Positions 32,326 to 41,191 of a stretch of 64,000 bases of DNA are shown here, piece by piece. Made by a program: the position numbers and the translations under genes. The notes under the pieces were generated by a model. It saw only the letters and a program-made list of their open reading frames with translations, was not told the origin of the DNA and searched no databases. The DNA is taken from the NCBI RefSeq assembly GCF_009569385.1, contig NZ_WBOF01000001.1, positions 3,792,001 through 3,856,000 of the forward strand, in the 5' to 3' direction. The stretch is from Streptomyces kaniharaensis (GTDB lineage: Bacteria > Actinomycetota > Actinomycetes > Streptomycetales > Streptomycetaceae). The stretch's first letter is position 1. Every line of letters begins with the position of its first letter.

Positions 32326-32721
32326 TCAGGCCTGCTTGGTCTCCCAGAAGATCTTGTCGACCTCGGCGATCAGGTCCAGCAGGGCCTGGCCGGTGGCCGG
32401 GTCGGTGGACGCCTTGGTGGCCGAGGCGGCCTTGAGGGTGTCGTTGATCAGCTTGTGCAGCTGCGGGTACTTCTCGAAGTGCGGGGCCTTGAAGTAGTCG
32501 CTCCACAGCACCGAGATGTGGTGCTTGACGGCCTCGGCGCGCTGCTCCTTGATGATGATGGCGCGGGCGCGGAAGTGCGGGTCCTCGTTGGCCTGGTACT
32601 TCTCCTGGGTGGCCTTGACCGACTCGGCCTCGATGCGGGCCTGTGCCGGGTCGTACACGCCGCACGGCAGGTCGCAGTGGGCGTGGGCGGTGGCACGCGG
32701 TGCAAACAGACGAGAGAACAT
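32326..32721 (-). CDS. sodN: Nickel superoxide dismutase
   Basis: 131 aa precursor. Cleavage after Ala14 exposes HCDLPCGVYDPAQ, the nickel-hook that ligates Ni through the His1 amine and side chain and Cys2/Cys6; the mature length of 117 aa is exactly that of Streptomyces NiSOD. The protein forms a four-helix hexamer and detoxifies superoxide in the cytoplasm. The ATG has AAGGAAGGA upstream. It is divergent from sodX, which encodes the maturation protease. Expression in streptomycetes depends on nickel. Confidence 0.97.
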   Translation of the reverse strand: MFSRLFAPRATAHAHCDLPCGVYDPAQARIEAESVKATQEKYQANEDPHFRARAIIIKEQRAEAVKHHISVLWSDYFKAPHFEKYPQLHKLINDTLKAASATKASTDPATGQALLDLIAEVDKIFWETKQA

Positions 32722-32898
32722 GGGAGTCCTTCCTTAGATCGTCTTCCCGCGAGCGAGATTACCCTTCCGTCCTCCGGGTTTCGCGATCGGGCGGTGGGCC
32801 TAGGGCGAAAGGCGGAGCCGGAACCGGGGTAATCCGGACATCGGACAGGTGACGGTCCGTAGGGCAGACTGGGCGCGGTGGGCCCCTGAGGAGGAGTC

Positions 32899-33345
32899 GT
32901 GGCGCGGAGGACGCAACCGGAGCGCGGCGCGCGGGCAGGCGCGCTGCCGTTCGGGCTGATCGACGTGGCGGGGCCGTCGATGGTCCCGACCCTGCGCGAG
33001 GGCGACCAGCTGCTGGTCCGGTACGGCGCGCGGATCCGGCCCGGTGCGGTGGTGCTCTTCCGGCACCCGTTCCAGCAGGACCTGCTGGTCGTCAAGCGGG
33101 CCGCCGAGCGCCGGTCCAAGGGCTGGTGGCTGCTCTCCGACAACCGGCCGGTCGACAGCGACAGCCGCAGCTACGGCGCGGTCCCGGACGAGCTCGTGCT
33201 CGGACGGGTGCTGCTGCGGCTGCGCCCGCGCCCGGCCTGGCTGGCGCCCGGCCGCCGGCTGGAGCGGCTGCTGCTCACCACAGGGCTGGCCCGGGTGCCC
33301 GGCCTGGCCCGCCGACTCGGCGTCTGGGTGGACGCGGAACTCTAG
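32899..33345 (+). CDS. sodX: SodX, nickel-SOD maturation protease (S26-like)
   Basis: 148 aa, signal peptidase I-like without a clear membrane anchor. The Ser/Lys dyad is S27 (DVAGPSMVPTLREGD) and K66 (DLLVVKRAAERRS). It removes the SodN leader so that the nickel hook can form. GTG 32899 is preceded by GAGGAGGAG. The gene is usually adjacent to sodN, either cotranscribed or, as here, divergent; the 177-nt gap should hold both promoters. Confidence 0.92.
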   Translation: MARRTQPERGARAGALPFGLIDVAGPSMVPTLREGDQLLVRYGARIRPGAVVLFRHPFQQDLLVVKRAAERRSKGWWLLSDNRPVDSDSRSYGAVPDELVLGRVLLRLRPRPAWLAPGRRLERLLLTTGLARVPGLARRLGVWVDAEL

Positions 33346-33381
33346 GACCGGGCCAGGACAGTTGGGACCGGGTGGGGCCGG

Positions 33382-33972
33382 CTAGGCCTGGGTGCCGAGC
33401 GCCGCCCCCTGGGCCTCCTGGCGCTTGCGGGCCCGGTACGCGGCGACGTTGGCGCGGGTGGCGCAGCGGTCCGAGCAGTAGCGCCGGGAGCGGTTGGTCG
33501 AGGTGTCGAGGTAGGCGTTGCGGCAGGGCGCGGCCTGGCAGATGCCGAGCCGGTCGGCGCCGAGCTCGGTGAGGTGCACGGCCAGGCCCATGCAGGCGAC
33601 GGCGCTGAAGTGCGCGGTGGCGGTGGGCGAGTTGTCGGCCAGGTGCAGGTGCCAGCGCGGCCGGCCGGCGTCGTCCAGGTAGTCGTGCCCGGAGACCAGC
33701 GGGCTGACCGGGTACTCCATCAGCAGGCTGTTGAGCAGGTCGACACCCCGGACCTCGTCGCCCTCGGCTGCGGCTTCGAAGACCCCGCGCAGCCTGGTCC
33801 GCACCGCCCGCAGCCGGGGCAGGTCGGACTCGTCGGCCAGGGCGGCGGCGCGCGAGGACTCGGAGAACAGGGCGCGTACCGCGTCCACCGAGGTTAGCGT
33901 GTCGGTGCCGCGCTCGGGTTCCTCGGTGTTCACCAGCCGAACGGCGAGATCGGCATACGAGGCGAGCTCCAC
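33382..33972 (-). CDS. CGNR zinc-finger (ABATE domain) regulator
   Basis: 196 aa. An N-terminal ABATE-like stress-binding region (LASYADLAVRLVNTEEPE...) is followed by a C-terminal CGNR zinc finger: GICQAAPCRNAYLDTSTNR then RRYCSDRCATRANVAAYRAR, with four cysteines to bind zinc. GTG 33972 has GGAAGGA 5 nt upstream. CGNR proteins are putative DNA-binding stress regulators. It is convergent with sodX; a link with nickel or superoxide is possible but not shown. Confidence 0.85.
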   Translation of the reverse strand: MELASYADLAVRLVNTEEPERGTDTLTSVDAVRALFSESSRAAALADESDLPRLRAVRTRLRGVFEAAAEGDEVRGVDLLNSLLMEYPVSPLVSGHDYLDDAGRPRWHLHLADNSPTATAHFSAVACMGLAVHLTELGADRLGICQAAPCRNAYLDTSTNRSRRYCSDRCATRANVAAYRARKRQEAQGAALGTQA

Positions 33973-34041
33973 GGCGGTCCTTCCAATGATTCGGTAACGG
34001 GCTGATTGGTTCCAGCCTATTACCCGAATGGGGAAAACGAC

Positions 34042-34072
34042 GGCGCCCGGCAGGACGGGCCTGCCGGGCGCC
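34042..34072. terminator. Terminator of the amino-acid ABC operon
   Basis: GGCGCCCGGCAGG (34042-34054) pairs with CCTGCCGGGCGCC (34060-34072), about 60 nt after the ATPase stop on the minus strand and before the CGNR gene. Confidence 0.82.
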
Positions 34073-34092
34073 ATCGGCTACGGGTTCATGAG

Positions 34093-34141
34093 GAGGACCT
34101 CGGAGGACCACAGGGGACCTCAGCGGACCTCAGAGGACCTT
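34093..34141. repeat. Short imperfect tandem GGACCTC repeats at an operon 3' end
   Basis: The stretch reads as four to five copies of a 9-12 nt GGACCTCAG-like unit (GAGGACCTCG, GGACCACAGG, GGACCTCAGC, GGACCTCAGA, GGACCTT), overlapping the last codons of the ATPase gene. Probably slippage; no function evident. Confidence 0.6.
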
Positions 34142-34933
34142 GGACAGAAAGGCCCGGGTCCGTTCGTGCTGCGGGTTGGTGAGGACGTCGCGGGGGTTGC
34201 CGGACTCGACGACCACACCGCCGTCCATGAACACCAGTGCGTCACCGACCTCACGGGCGAAGCCCATCTCATGGGTGACGACGATCATCGTCATCCCCTC
34301 CTCGGCGAGGCCGCGCATGACGTCCAGCACCTCGCCGACCAGCTCCGGGTCGAGCGCCGAGGTGGGCTCGTCGAAGAGCATCAGCTTGGGCTTCATGGCC
34401 AGCGCGCGGGCGATGGCCACGCGCTGCTGCTGCCCGCCCGAGAGCTGGGACGGGTAGCTCTTCGACTTGTCGGCGAGGCCGACGCGCTCCAGCAGGGCCA
34501 TGCCGCGCTCCCGCGCGTCGGCCTTGGACTCGCCCTTGACCTGCACCGGCGCCTCGGTGATGTTCTCTATCGCCGTCATGTGCGGGAACAGGTTGAAGCG
34601 CTGGAAGACCATGCCGATGTCGCGCCGCTTGAGCGCGACCTCGCGGTCCTTGAGCTCGTAGATCTTGTCGCCCTTGCGGCGGTAGCCCACCAGCTCGCCG
34701 TCGACGGACAGCAGCCCGCCGTTGATCTTCTCCAGGTGGTTGATGCACCGCAGGAAGGTCGACTTGCCGGAGCCGGACGGGCCGATCAGGCAGAACACCT
34801 CCTGGGGCCTGACCTCCAGGTCGATGCCCTTGAGCACCTCCAGCAGGCCGAACGACTTGCGCACGCCCTCGGCCTTGACCATCGGCTCGCCGGGCGCGGT
34901 GGTGTCGTGGGGCGTCTTGGTCAGATCGGTCAT
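34130..34933 (-). CDS. Polar amino-acid ABC transporter ATPase
   Basis: 267 aa ABC ATPase of the GlnQ/PAAT type. Walker A is GPSGSGKST, the Q-loop is [10 protein letters not shown], the signature [15 protein letters not shown], Walker [13 protein letters not shown] and the H-loop [11 protein letters not shown]. The ATG overlaps the permease stop by 4 nt (ATGA). It energises uptake of glutamate or another polar amino acid; substrate is not determined by the ATPase. Confidence 0.92.
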   Translation of the reverse strand: MTDLTKTPHDTTAPGEPMVKAEGVRKSFGLLEVLKGIDLEVRPQEVFCLIGPSGSGKSTFLRCINHLEKINGGLLSVDGELVGYRRKGDKIYELKDREVALKRRDIGMVFQRFNLFPHMTAIENITEAPVQVKGESKADARERGMALLERVGLADKSKSYPSQLSGGQQQRVAIARALAMKPKLMLFDEPTSALDPELVGEVLDVMRGLAEEGMTMIVVTHEMGFAREVGDALVFMDGGVVVESGNPRDVLTNPQHERTRAFLSKVL

Positions 34934-35904
34934 ACGTGACCACCTCCCTCGATCCCCGGAACCACGTCGTGGTCGGCCTTCGGCACGGGCCGGCCGGCGA
35001 ACAGTCCGCGCAGCCGCTGGAGCGGGGTCGGCGGAAGCATCCTGCTCGTACCCCGAGCGTAGTACCGCTCGACGTAGTACTGCCCGATGGTCAGCACGGA
35101 GGTCAGGAAGAGGTACCAGAGGCTGACGGTGATCAGCAGCGGGATGGTCTGGAAGGTGCGCGAGTAGATGTTCTGCCCGGCGCGGAAGAGCTCCTCCAGC
35201 GCGATGACGCTGACCAGCGAGGTGGTCTTGAGCATGGAGATGGTCTCGTTGCCGGTCGGCGGGATGATCACCCGCATGGCCTGGGGCAGGACGATCCGGC
35301 GCATGGTCGCGAACCGGCTCATGCCGAGCGCGTGGGCCGCCTCGGTCTGCCCCTCGTCCACCGACTGGATGCCGCCGCGGACGATCTCCGCCATGTACGC
35401 GGCCTCGTTGAGGCCGAGGCCGAGCAGTGCGGCGGTGAAGACCGGGATCAGTGTGTTGGTCTTCTCGGACCAGAACTCGGGGCCGAACGGGATGCCGATC
35501 GACAGCGTGCCCCACAGCGCGCCCATGAAGTTCCAGAAGACCAGCTGGACCAGCACCGGGGTGCCGCGGAAGACCCAGATGTAGAACCAGGCGGTGGCGG
35601 ACAGCAGCGGGTTCGGCGACAGCCGCATCACCGCGAGGATGATGCCGCCCGCCACGCCCATCAGCATGGACAGCGCCGTGAGCTCCAGGGTGACGCCCAG
35701 GCCGTGCAGGATGCTCGAGTCGAAGAGGTAGGTGTTGACGACGTCCCACTGGAAGGCGGGATTGAAGATCAGGGCGTGGAGCATCATGGCCGCGAGGACC
35801 GCGACGACGATGGCTCCGGCCCAGCGGCCGGGGTGGCGGACCGGGACGGCCTTGAAGGTCTCAGGCCGTCCCGGGTGCGCCTTCCCCTGATCGGAATCGT
35901 TCAC
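34930..35904 (-). CDS. Polar amino-acid ABC transporter permease
   Basis: 324 aa HisM/GlnP-type permease with about five to six membrane helices. The coupling loop is [20 protein letters not shown]. It has hydrophilic extensions at both ends (~25 and ~35 residues). It is the only permease in the operon, so it probably works as a homodimer. It lies 34 nt after the binding-protein gene and overlaps the ATPase gene. Confidence 0.9.
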   Translation of the reverse strand: MNDSDQGKAHPGRPETFKAVPVRHPGRWAGAIVVAVLAAMMLHALIFNPAFQWDVVNTYLFDSSILHGLGVTLELTALSMLMGVAGGIILAVMRLSPNPLLSATAWFYIWVFRGTPVLVQLVFWNFMGALWGTLSIGIPFGPEFWSEKTNTLIPVFTAALLGLGLNEAAYMAEIVRGGIQSVDEGQTEAAHALGMSRFATMRRIVLPQAMRVIIPPTGNETISMLKTTSLVSVIALEELFRAGQNIYSRTFQTIPLLITVSLWYLFLTSVLTIGQYYVERYYARGTSRMLPPTPLQRLRGLFAGRPVPKADHDVVPGIEGGGHV

Positions 35905-35938
35905 AGTGACCTCAGGAGAGTGGGGGACTGGCGAGTGG

Positions 35939-36865
35939 TCAGCTGGTGGCGCCGTTGATCACGGACTTGTCGATCGCGCCGGCCTGGACGCCCCACTTCT
36001 CCAGGATCTGCTTGTAGGTGCCGTCGTCCATCAGCGACTGGATGGCGCCCTGGACCGGCTTGGTGAGCGCGGAGCCCTTGACCAGGACGACGCCGTAGGG
36101 GGCCTTGCCCTCGACCGTGCCGAGCTGCTCCAGCTGGCCGTTGGTCTGCTTGATCGCGTAGTCGATGACCGGCGAGTCGGCCAGCATGACCTGGTCGCGG
36201 CCGGAGACCAGGGCCGTGGTCACGTCGGTCTGCAGGTCGAACTTGTCGCCGTCGTTGGGCACACCGGGCTTGCCGGCCTTGGTGCAGTTCGGGGTGATGG
36301 TGTCCTTGATGGAGTCGGCCTGGGTGGTGCCGGTCTGGACGGCGATCTTCTTGCCGCACAGGTCGTTCGGGTCGATCTTGTCCGGGTTGCCCTTCTTGAC
36401 CGCCGCGCTGGTGCCCGCGAGGAAGTAGGTCACCATGTCGACGGTGGCCTCGCGCTCCTTGTTGTCGGTGAAGGAGCTCATGCCCAGCTGGAACTTGTTG
36501 GCCTGGATGCCCGGGATGATCGCGGTGAACTGCGAGTTCTGGACCTCGACCTGGAGGCCGAGCTTCTGGCCGATGGCGTTGGCCAGGTCGACGTCCATGC
36601 CGATGATCTTGCCGGAGGCGTCCTGGAACTCGTTGGGCGCGTACGAGGCGTCGGACGCCACGACGATCTTGCCCGCGGACTTGATGTCGGCCGGTACCTG
36701 GGCGACCAGGGCCGGATCGGCGGTGACCGGCTTGATGCTGGCGGTGGCGCTCGCGCCCCCGCCGGTCGACGACTTACTGCTGCCGCAGCCGGTCAGGATG
36801 AGGGAGACGGACGCGGCAACCGCGCCGGCTGCCAGGAGCCGGGTGCGCTGGGTACGGGCGGTCAT
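35939..36865 (-). CDS. Polar amino-acid binding lipoprotein
   Basis: 308 aa. The signal peptide ends in the lipobox SLILTGC (Cys ~27), followed by a Ser/Thr/Gly linker and a family 3 solute-binding domain (ASDASYAPNEFQDASGKIIG, MDVDLANAIGQKLG, GMSSFTDNKEREATVDMVTY). ATG 36865 has AGGAGGAG upstream. It is the first gene of the SBP-permease-ATPase operon. The domain is glutamine/glutamate type; exact ligand unknown. Confidence 0.9.
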   Translation of the reverse strand: MTARTQRTRLLAAGAVAASVSLILTGCGSSKSSTGGGASATASIKPVTADPALVAQVPADIKSAGKIVVASDASYAPNEFQDASGKIIGMDVDLANAIGQKLGLQVEVQNSQFTAIIPGIQANKFQLGMSSFTDNKEREATVDMVTYFLAGTSAAVKKGNPDKIDPNDLCGKKIAVQTGTTQADSIKDTITPNCTKAGKPGVPNDGDKFDLQTDVTTALVSGRDQVMLADSPVIDYAIKQTNGQLEQLGTVEGKAPYGVVLVKGSALTKPVQGAIQSLMDDGTYKQILEKWGVQAGAIDKSVINGATS

Positions 36866-37285
36866 GAGGGATCTCCTCCTGAGGGAGAGGTCGGGCGGAG
36901 CGCGCCGCGGGGGCGACACACCGGGGCAGCAAGGCCGTACGACGCCGCATGACGCTGTACGGGGTGCGCTGTACGTCGTCATACGGGTCCGGGCCAAGTG
37001 GTGCAGGGCCTGGACGGCGGGGGGCCGTCCAGGGTCATGCGTGGTACTGCTTCCGCCACCCTCCGCCGAGGTGGACGTTGACCGAACCGCCTCGACCAGG
37101 GGTCAGCTCGATCCGAGATGGGGGAATCCTGCCATCTGGGGACGGTCAGGGGGCCTCATTCAGATCAAAATCGGATAACGAGGGGCCTCGCTGTCCGCTA
37201 TCCGGACGATTCCCTTGTCCCTGTCACCCTGCGTATAAGTATGCAGATCTCTCTGCGTTGCGCCCGGAGGCCCGCCGCCCGCGGT
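36866..37285. other. 420-nt intergenic region between two binding-protein genes
   Basis: No gene is supported here. It must hold the promoter of the binding-protein/permease/ATPase operon and the 3' end of the second binding-protein gene. Two symmetric elements are visible: GTCCG-CTATC-CGGAC near 37193 and TGCGTATAAGTATGCA at 37230-37245. Confidence 0.5.
37230..37245. promoter_or_regulatory. AT-rich imperfect palindrome
   Basis: TGCGTATAAGTATGCA is symmetric (TGC-TA-N4-TA-GCA) and conspicuous in GC-rich surroundings. It lies between the second binding-protein gene and the transporter operon and resembles amino-acid-regulator operators such as ARG boxes only loosely. Confidence 0.3.
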
Positions 37286-38212
37286 TCAGATGCCGCCGTT
37301 GACCACCGCGTTCTGGGCGGCGCCCGCACTGACGTTCCACTTCGCGAGGATCTTGTCGTACTCGCCGCTGCGGATGAGCTGGTCGACCGCCTTCGCCATG
37401 GCGTCCCGCAGCTCGGTGTCGCTCTTGCGGAACGCGATCCCGTACGGGTTGGACGTGGACTGCGCGCCCGTCACTTCGAACCGGTTGCCGCCGTCGGCCG
37501 TCTTCGCCGCGTAGGCGGCCACCGGGAAGTCGTTCACACCGGCCGCGGCCGCGCCGGAGGCGACCTCGGCGAGCGCCTTGGCGTCGCTGTCGAACTTGCG
37601 TGCGGTCAACTGACGGCCGGTTCGGGCACAGACGGCCACCTGGCGGGTGACGATCTCGTCCTGGGTGGTGCCCTGCTGGAGCGAGACGGTCTTGCCGCAC
37701 AGGTCGTCGAGGGTCTTGATGCCCTTCGGGTTGCCCTTCGGGACGACGATCGAGGTGCCGGCGATGAAGTAGTCCACGAAGTCGACGCCCGGGTCGACCT
37801 GCTTGCCGGCGTCGTCCAGGCCCTCGCGCCGCTGGCGGACGTCGCTGATCGCGGACATCGCCATGTCGAACTGCTTGGCCTGCAGACCGGGCACCAGCTT
37901 GTCGAACGGGGTGTCGACGTACTCGATCCGCACGTCGAGGATCTTCCCGAGCGCCGCGGCGATCTCCGGGTCGAGGCCGGCCGGCTTGCCGTCGGGGCCG
38001 TGGAACTCCACCGGCGCGTAGTTGACGTCCATGCCGATCCGCAGCACCCCCGCCGAGCGCTGGGCCTTCGGCAGCTTGCCGCGGACCTCCTGGACCGGGT
38101 CCTTGGCGGCGGTCTGCCCGTCGTCGTTGCAGCCGGTCAGCAGCAGTGCTCCGGCGGCGGCCAGGGCGATGCCGGCGAGGGCCGGGCGACGGGGGTGGGC
38201 TCGGTGGTGCAT
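37286..38212 (-). CDS. Second amino-acid binding lipoprotein
   Basis: 308 aa, the same length as the neighbour but clearly divergent from it. Lipobox LLLTGC (Cys ~28) and family 3 solute-binding domain (IGMDVNYAPVEFHGPDGKPA, LDPEIAAALGKIL, AMSAISDVRQRRE). ATG 38212 has AGGAGC upstream. It has no permease of its own nearby, so it may feed the downstream transporter with a different ligand, or act as a sensor. Confidence 0.87.
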   Translation of the reverse strand: MHHRAHPRRPALAGIALAAAGALLLTGCNDDGQTAAKDPVQEVRGKLPKAQRSAGVLRIGMDVNYAPVEFHGPDGKPAGLDPEIAAALGKILDVRIEYVDTPFDKLVPGLQAKQFDMAMSAISDVRQRREGLDDAGKQVDPGVDFVDYFIAGTSIVVPKGNPKGIKTLDDLCGKTVSLQQGTTQDEIVTRQVAVCARTGRQLTARKFDSDAKALAEVASGAAAAGVNDFPVAAYAAKTADGGNRFEVTGAQSTSNPYGIAFRKSDTELRDAMAKAVDQLIRSGEYDKILAKWNVSAGAAQNAVVNGGI

Positions 38213-38796
38213 GAGGGTTGCTCCTGTGGGAGGCGATGTGCGGTCGCCACGGTGTCGCGGGGGTGTGCGCGAAAATGCGGACAAGCGATCCTGTCATCCC
38301 TACCTGCCGGGCCCGGCAGCGGGTGTGTCAGAATTCGGTACCCGGGTGACCCCCGGACGCTCGAACCAGACCGCCGAGTCCCGACAGGCTCGGGGTGTTC
38401 AGGACCGGAAGTCCTCACGCGGCTCCGTATCCGGAACACCTGCTCCCCTCCGTGTCTGCGTTCACTCCTGCGGGTGTGCGTGCGCCATCGCCGCTGCCGC
38501 CGCCGGAGCGCGGCGCTTTCGACGCCGAGCCCCGGGACGCGACAGCCCGGCGATGAATTGCACGTGACGAGGACGAAAAGGCACAGGTGCGGTGCCTTTG
38601 TCCGACCTACGCTCGGCCCGGTAGCACAACGCGGACTAGACAAGACCCCATAAACCCTCATCCCGAGGGCGCCGCCCGACGGCAGCGCCCGACCCTCGCC
38701 CGGGTCCGCTTCGGCGTACCCGGTTTCCGGTTTCCGGACGGGTCGCTTCGTCCGTCGGCCGCGCGTCCTCGCCAGATCAATGACGAAGAGGTCATC
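38213..38796. other. 584-nt intergenic region, divergent promoters
   Basis: The gap between the second binding-protein gene and malic enzyme carries no supported gene. It contains a 16-bp perfect palindrome CTGCCGGGCCCGGCAG at 38303-38318 and a hairpin AAAGGCAC-N7-GTGCCTTT at 38577-38599, about 200 nt before the malic enzyme start. The latter may be a terminator or attenuator in the leader. Confidence 0.45.
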
Positions 38797-39993
38797 GTGG
38801 CAGCGGAGATCATCCACAGCAGCACCCAGGACACCGACGATCCGGTCGACGCCGTTTTCGCGCTCCACCGCGGCGGCAAGATGGAGATCCGGGCGACCGT
38901 TCCGGTGCGCGACGCGGACGACCTGTCCCTCGCCTACACCCCCGGTGTCGCACGGGTCTGCACGGCCATCGCCGAGCAGCCGGAACTGGTGAACGACTAC
39001 ACCTGGAAGTCCAACACGGTCGCCGTGGTCACCGACGGCACCGCGGTGCTCGGCCTCGGCGACATCGGCCCGGAGGCCTCGCTGCCCGTGATGGAGGGCA
39101 AGGCCATCCTGTTCAAGCAGTTCGGCGGGGTGGACGCGGTGCCGATCGCGCTCGCCTGCACCGAGGTCGACGAGATCGTCGAGACCGTGGTCCGGCTGGC
39201 GCCCTCCTTCGGCGGCGTCAACCTGGAGGACATCTCCGCCCCCCGCTGCTTCGAGATCGAGCGCCGGCTCCAGGACGCCCTGGACATCCCGGTCTTCCAC
39301 GACGACCAGCACGGCACCGCGATCGTCAGCACCGCCGCCCTGTGGAACGCGGCCAAGGTGACCGGCCGTGAGATCGACTCGCTGCGGGCCGTCATCTCCG
39401 GCGCCGGCGCGGCCGGCATCGCCATCGCCAAGATGCTGCTCGCGGCCGGCATCGGCGACGTCGCAGTCTGCGACCGCAAGGGCGTGGTGTACGAGGGCCG
39501 CGACGACCTCACCGACGTCAAGGCCGAGATCGCGGCGCTGACCAACCGCTCCGGCCTCAAGGGCACGCTGGCCGACGCGCTGGCCGGCGCCGACGTCTTC
39601 ATCGGCGTCTCCGGCGGCACCGTGGCGGAGGAGGTCGTCGCGACCATGGCCGAGGGCGCGTTCATCTTCGCGATGGCCAACCCCAACCCGGAGATCCACC
39701 CCGAGGTCGCGCACCGGTACGCGGCGGTCGTCGCCACCGGGCGCAGCGACTTCCCGAACCAGATCAACAACGTGCTGGCCTTCCCCGGCATCTTCGCCGG
39801 CGCCCTGCAGGTCCGCGCGAGCCGGATCACCGAGGGCATGAAGCTGGCCGCGGCCAAGGCGCTGGCCGGGGTCGTCGCCGACGAGCTGACGCCGCAGAAG
39901 GTCATCCCCTCGCCGTTCGACGAGCGCGTCGCCCCGGCAGTCGCCAAGGCGGTCGCCGAGGCCGCCCGCGCCGAGGGCGTGGCGCGGCTCTGA
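38797..39993 (+). CDS. Malic enzyme, decarboxylating
   Basis: 398 aa bacterial short-form malic enzyme (malate to pyruvate and CO2 with NAD(P)H). The malic N-domain includes [20 protein letters not shown], and [20 protein letters not shown] and [19 protein letters not shown] carry metal- and substrate-binding residues. The NAD(P) domain begins [21 protein letters not shown] 38797 has GAAGAGG upstream; the longer frame has an atypical N-terminus. By synteny it corresponds to the S. coelicolor SCO5261 enzyme, reported as NADP-dependent; cofactor choice cannot be read here. Confidence 0.92.
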   Translation: MAAEIIHSSTQDTDDPVDAVFALHRGGKMEIRATVPVRDADDLSLAYTPGVARVCTAIAEQPELVNDYTWKSNTVAVVTDGTAVLGLGDIGPEASLPVMEGKAILFKQFGGVDAVPIALACTEVDEIVETVVRLAPSFGGVNLEDISAPRCFEIERRLQDALDIPVFHDDQHGTAIVSTAALWNAAKVTGREIDSLRAVISGAGAAGIAIAKMLLAAGIGDVAVCDRKGVVYEGRDDLTDVKAEIAALTNRSGLKGTLADALAGADVFIGVSGGTVAEEVVATMAEGAFIFAMANPNPEIHPEVAHRYAAVVATGRSDFPNQINNVLAFPGIFAGALQVRASRITEGMKLAAAKALAGVVADELTPQKVIPSPFDERVAPAVAKAVAEAARAEGVARL

Positions 39994-40027
39994 ACCGGGC
40001 CGACGATCCGACAATCGAACAGTAGGC

Positions 40028-40079
40028 GGCCGGGGCCGGGACACGCGTCACACTTACGCGTGGTTCCCGGCCCCGGCCG
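40028..40079 (+). terminator. Terminator after malic enzyme
   Basis: CGGCCGGGGCCGGGA pairs with TCCCGGCCCCGGCCG (ending 40079), with an inner ACGCG/CGCGT arm. Long and GC-rich, it almost reaches the promoter of the next gene. Confidence 0.8.
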
Positions 40080-40099
40080 TCGCGGCTATCGTCCGGACC

Positions 40100-41062
40100 A
40101 TGTTTGCTGCCTACGCCGCCCGTATCGACGCCGACGACCCGCTCGGCGCACTGGAGTTGGGCGAACTCCCCGAGCCGCAGGCCCGCCCCGGGTGGAGCGT
40201 GGTCACCGTCAAGGCCGCCAGCCTCAACCATCACGACCTCTGGTCGCTGCGCGGGGTCGGCCTGCCCGCCGAGAAGCTGCCGATGATCCTCGGGTGCGAC
40301 GCCGCCGGCGTCGACGAGCACGGCAACGAGGTGGTCGTCCACTCGGTGATCGGCCAGACCGGCCACGGGGTGGGGCCGGACGAGCCGCGGTCCATCCTCA
40401 CCGAGCGCTACCAGGGCACCTTCGCCCAGCGGGTGGCCGTGCCGACCTGGAACCTGCTGCCCAAGCCGGCCGAGCTCAGCTTCGAGGAGGCCGCCTGCCT
40501 GCCCACGGCCTGGCTGACGGCTTATCGGATGCTGTTCACCAACGCCGGGGTCAAGCCCGGCGACACCGTCCTGGTGCAGGGCGCGGGCGGCGGGGTGGCG
40601 ACCGCGCTGATCGTCCTCGGCAAGGCGGCCGGCCTGCGGGTCTGGGTCACCGGCCGGGACGAGGCCAAGCGCCGGCGGGCCGTCGAGCTCGGCGCCGACG
40701 CGGCCTTCGAGAGCGGCGCCCGGCTGCCCTCGCGGGTGGACGCGGTGATGGAGACGGTCGGCGCGGCCACCTGGTCGCACTCGGTGAAGTCGCTGCGTCC
40801 GGGCGGCACCATCGTCATCTCCGGTGCCACCTCCGGCCCCAACCCGAGCGCCACCGAGCTGAACCGGATCTTCTTCCTGGAGCTCAAGGTGGTCGGCTCG
40901 ACCATGGGCACCAAGGAGGAACTGGCCGGGCTGCTCTCGCTCTGCGCGACCACCGGGGTCCGGCCGGTGATCGACTCGGTGCTGCCGCTCACCGAGGCCC
41001 GCGAGGGCTTCGCGCGGCTCGCCAAGGGCGACGTCTTCGGCAAGATCGTCCTCACCCCCTGA
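40100..41062 (+). CDS. Zinc-type/quinone oxidoreductase-like MDR family protein
   Basis: 320 aa medium-chain dehydrogenase/reductase. A GroES-like N-domain (AASLNHHDLWSLRGVGLPAE) precedes the Rossmann motif VLVQGAGGGVATALIVLGKA. Zinc ligands typical of alcohol dehydrogenases are not evident, so a quinone or enoyl reductase is more likely. ATG 40100 lacks a ribosome site; TATCGT ends 7 nt upstream, suggesting a leaderless message. Convergent with the PadR gene. Confidence 0.85.
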   Translation: MFAAYAARIDADDPLGALELGELPEPQARPGWSVVTVKAASLNHHDLWSLRGVGLPAEKLPMILGCDAAGVDEHGNEVVVHSVIGQTGHGVGPDEPRSILTERYQGTFAQRVAVPTWNLLPKPAELSFEEAACLPTAWLTAYRMLFTNAGVKPGDTVLVQGAGGGVATALIVLGKAAGLRVWVTGRDEAKRRRAVELGADAAFESGARLPSRVDAVMETVGAATWSHSVKSLRPGGTIVISGATSGPNPSATELNRIFFLELKVVGSTMGTKEELAGLLSLCATTGVRPVIDSVLPLTEAREGFARLAKGDVFGKIVLTP

Positions 41063-41104
41063 CGTCCTGGCCCCCTGACGTCCTCACCCCCTGACGTCCT
41101 CACC
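41051..41104. repeat. 16-bp tandem repeat spanning the stop codon of the oxidoreductase
   Basis: The unit (TCACCCCCTGACGTCC, with TGGCCCCCTGACGTCC as a variant) is repeated three times at 41051-41098 and then decays. Each copy repeats the last two codons and the TGA of the gene, so it is a local duplication of the 3' end. Confidence 0.8.
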
Positions 41105-41141
41105 TTTCTGGACGTCCTCATCCCTGACACGGATGCGGGAC

Positions 41142-41174
41142 GGCCCGGTGCCCTCCCCCGAGAGGCACCGGGCC
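41142..41174. terminator. Terminator between convergent oxidoreductase and PadR genes
   Basis: GGCCCGGTGCC (41142-41152) pairs with GGCACCGGGCC (41164-41174). Confidence 0.78.
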
Positions 41175-41191
41175 TGTCCGCGTCCCGTCCG

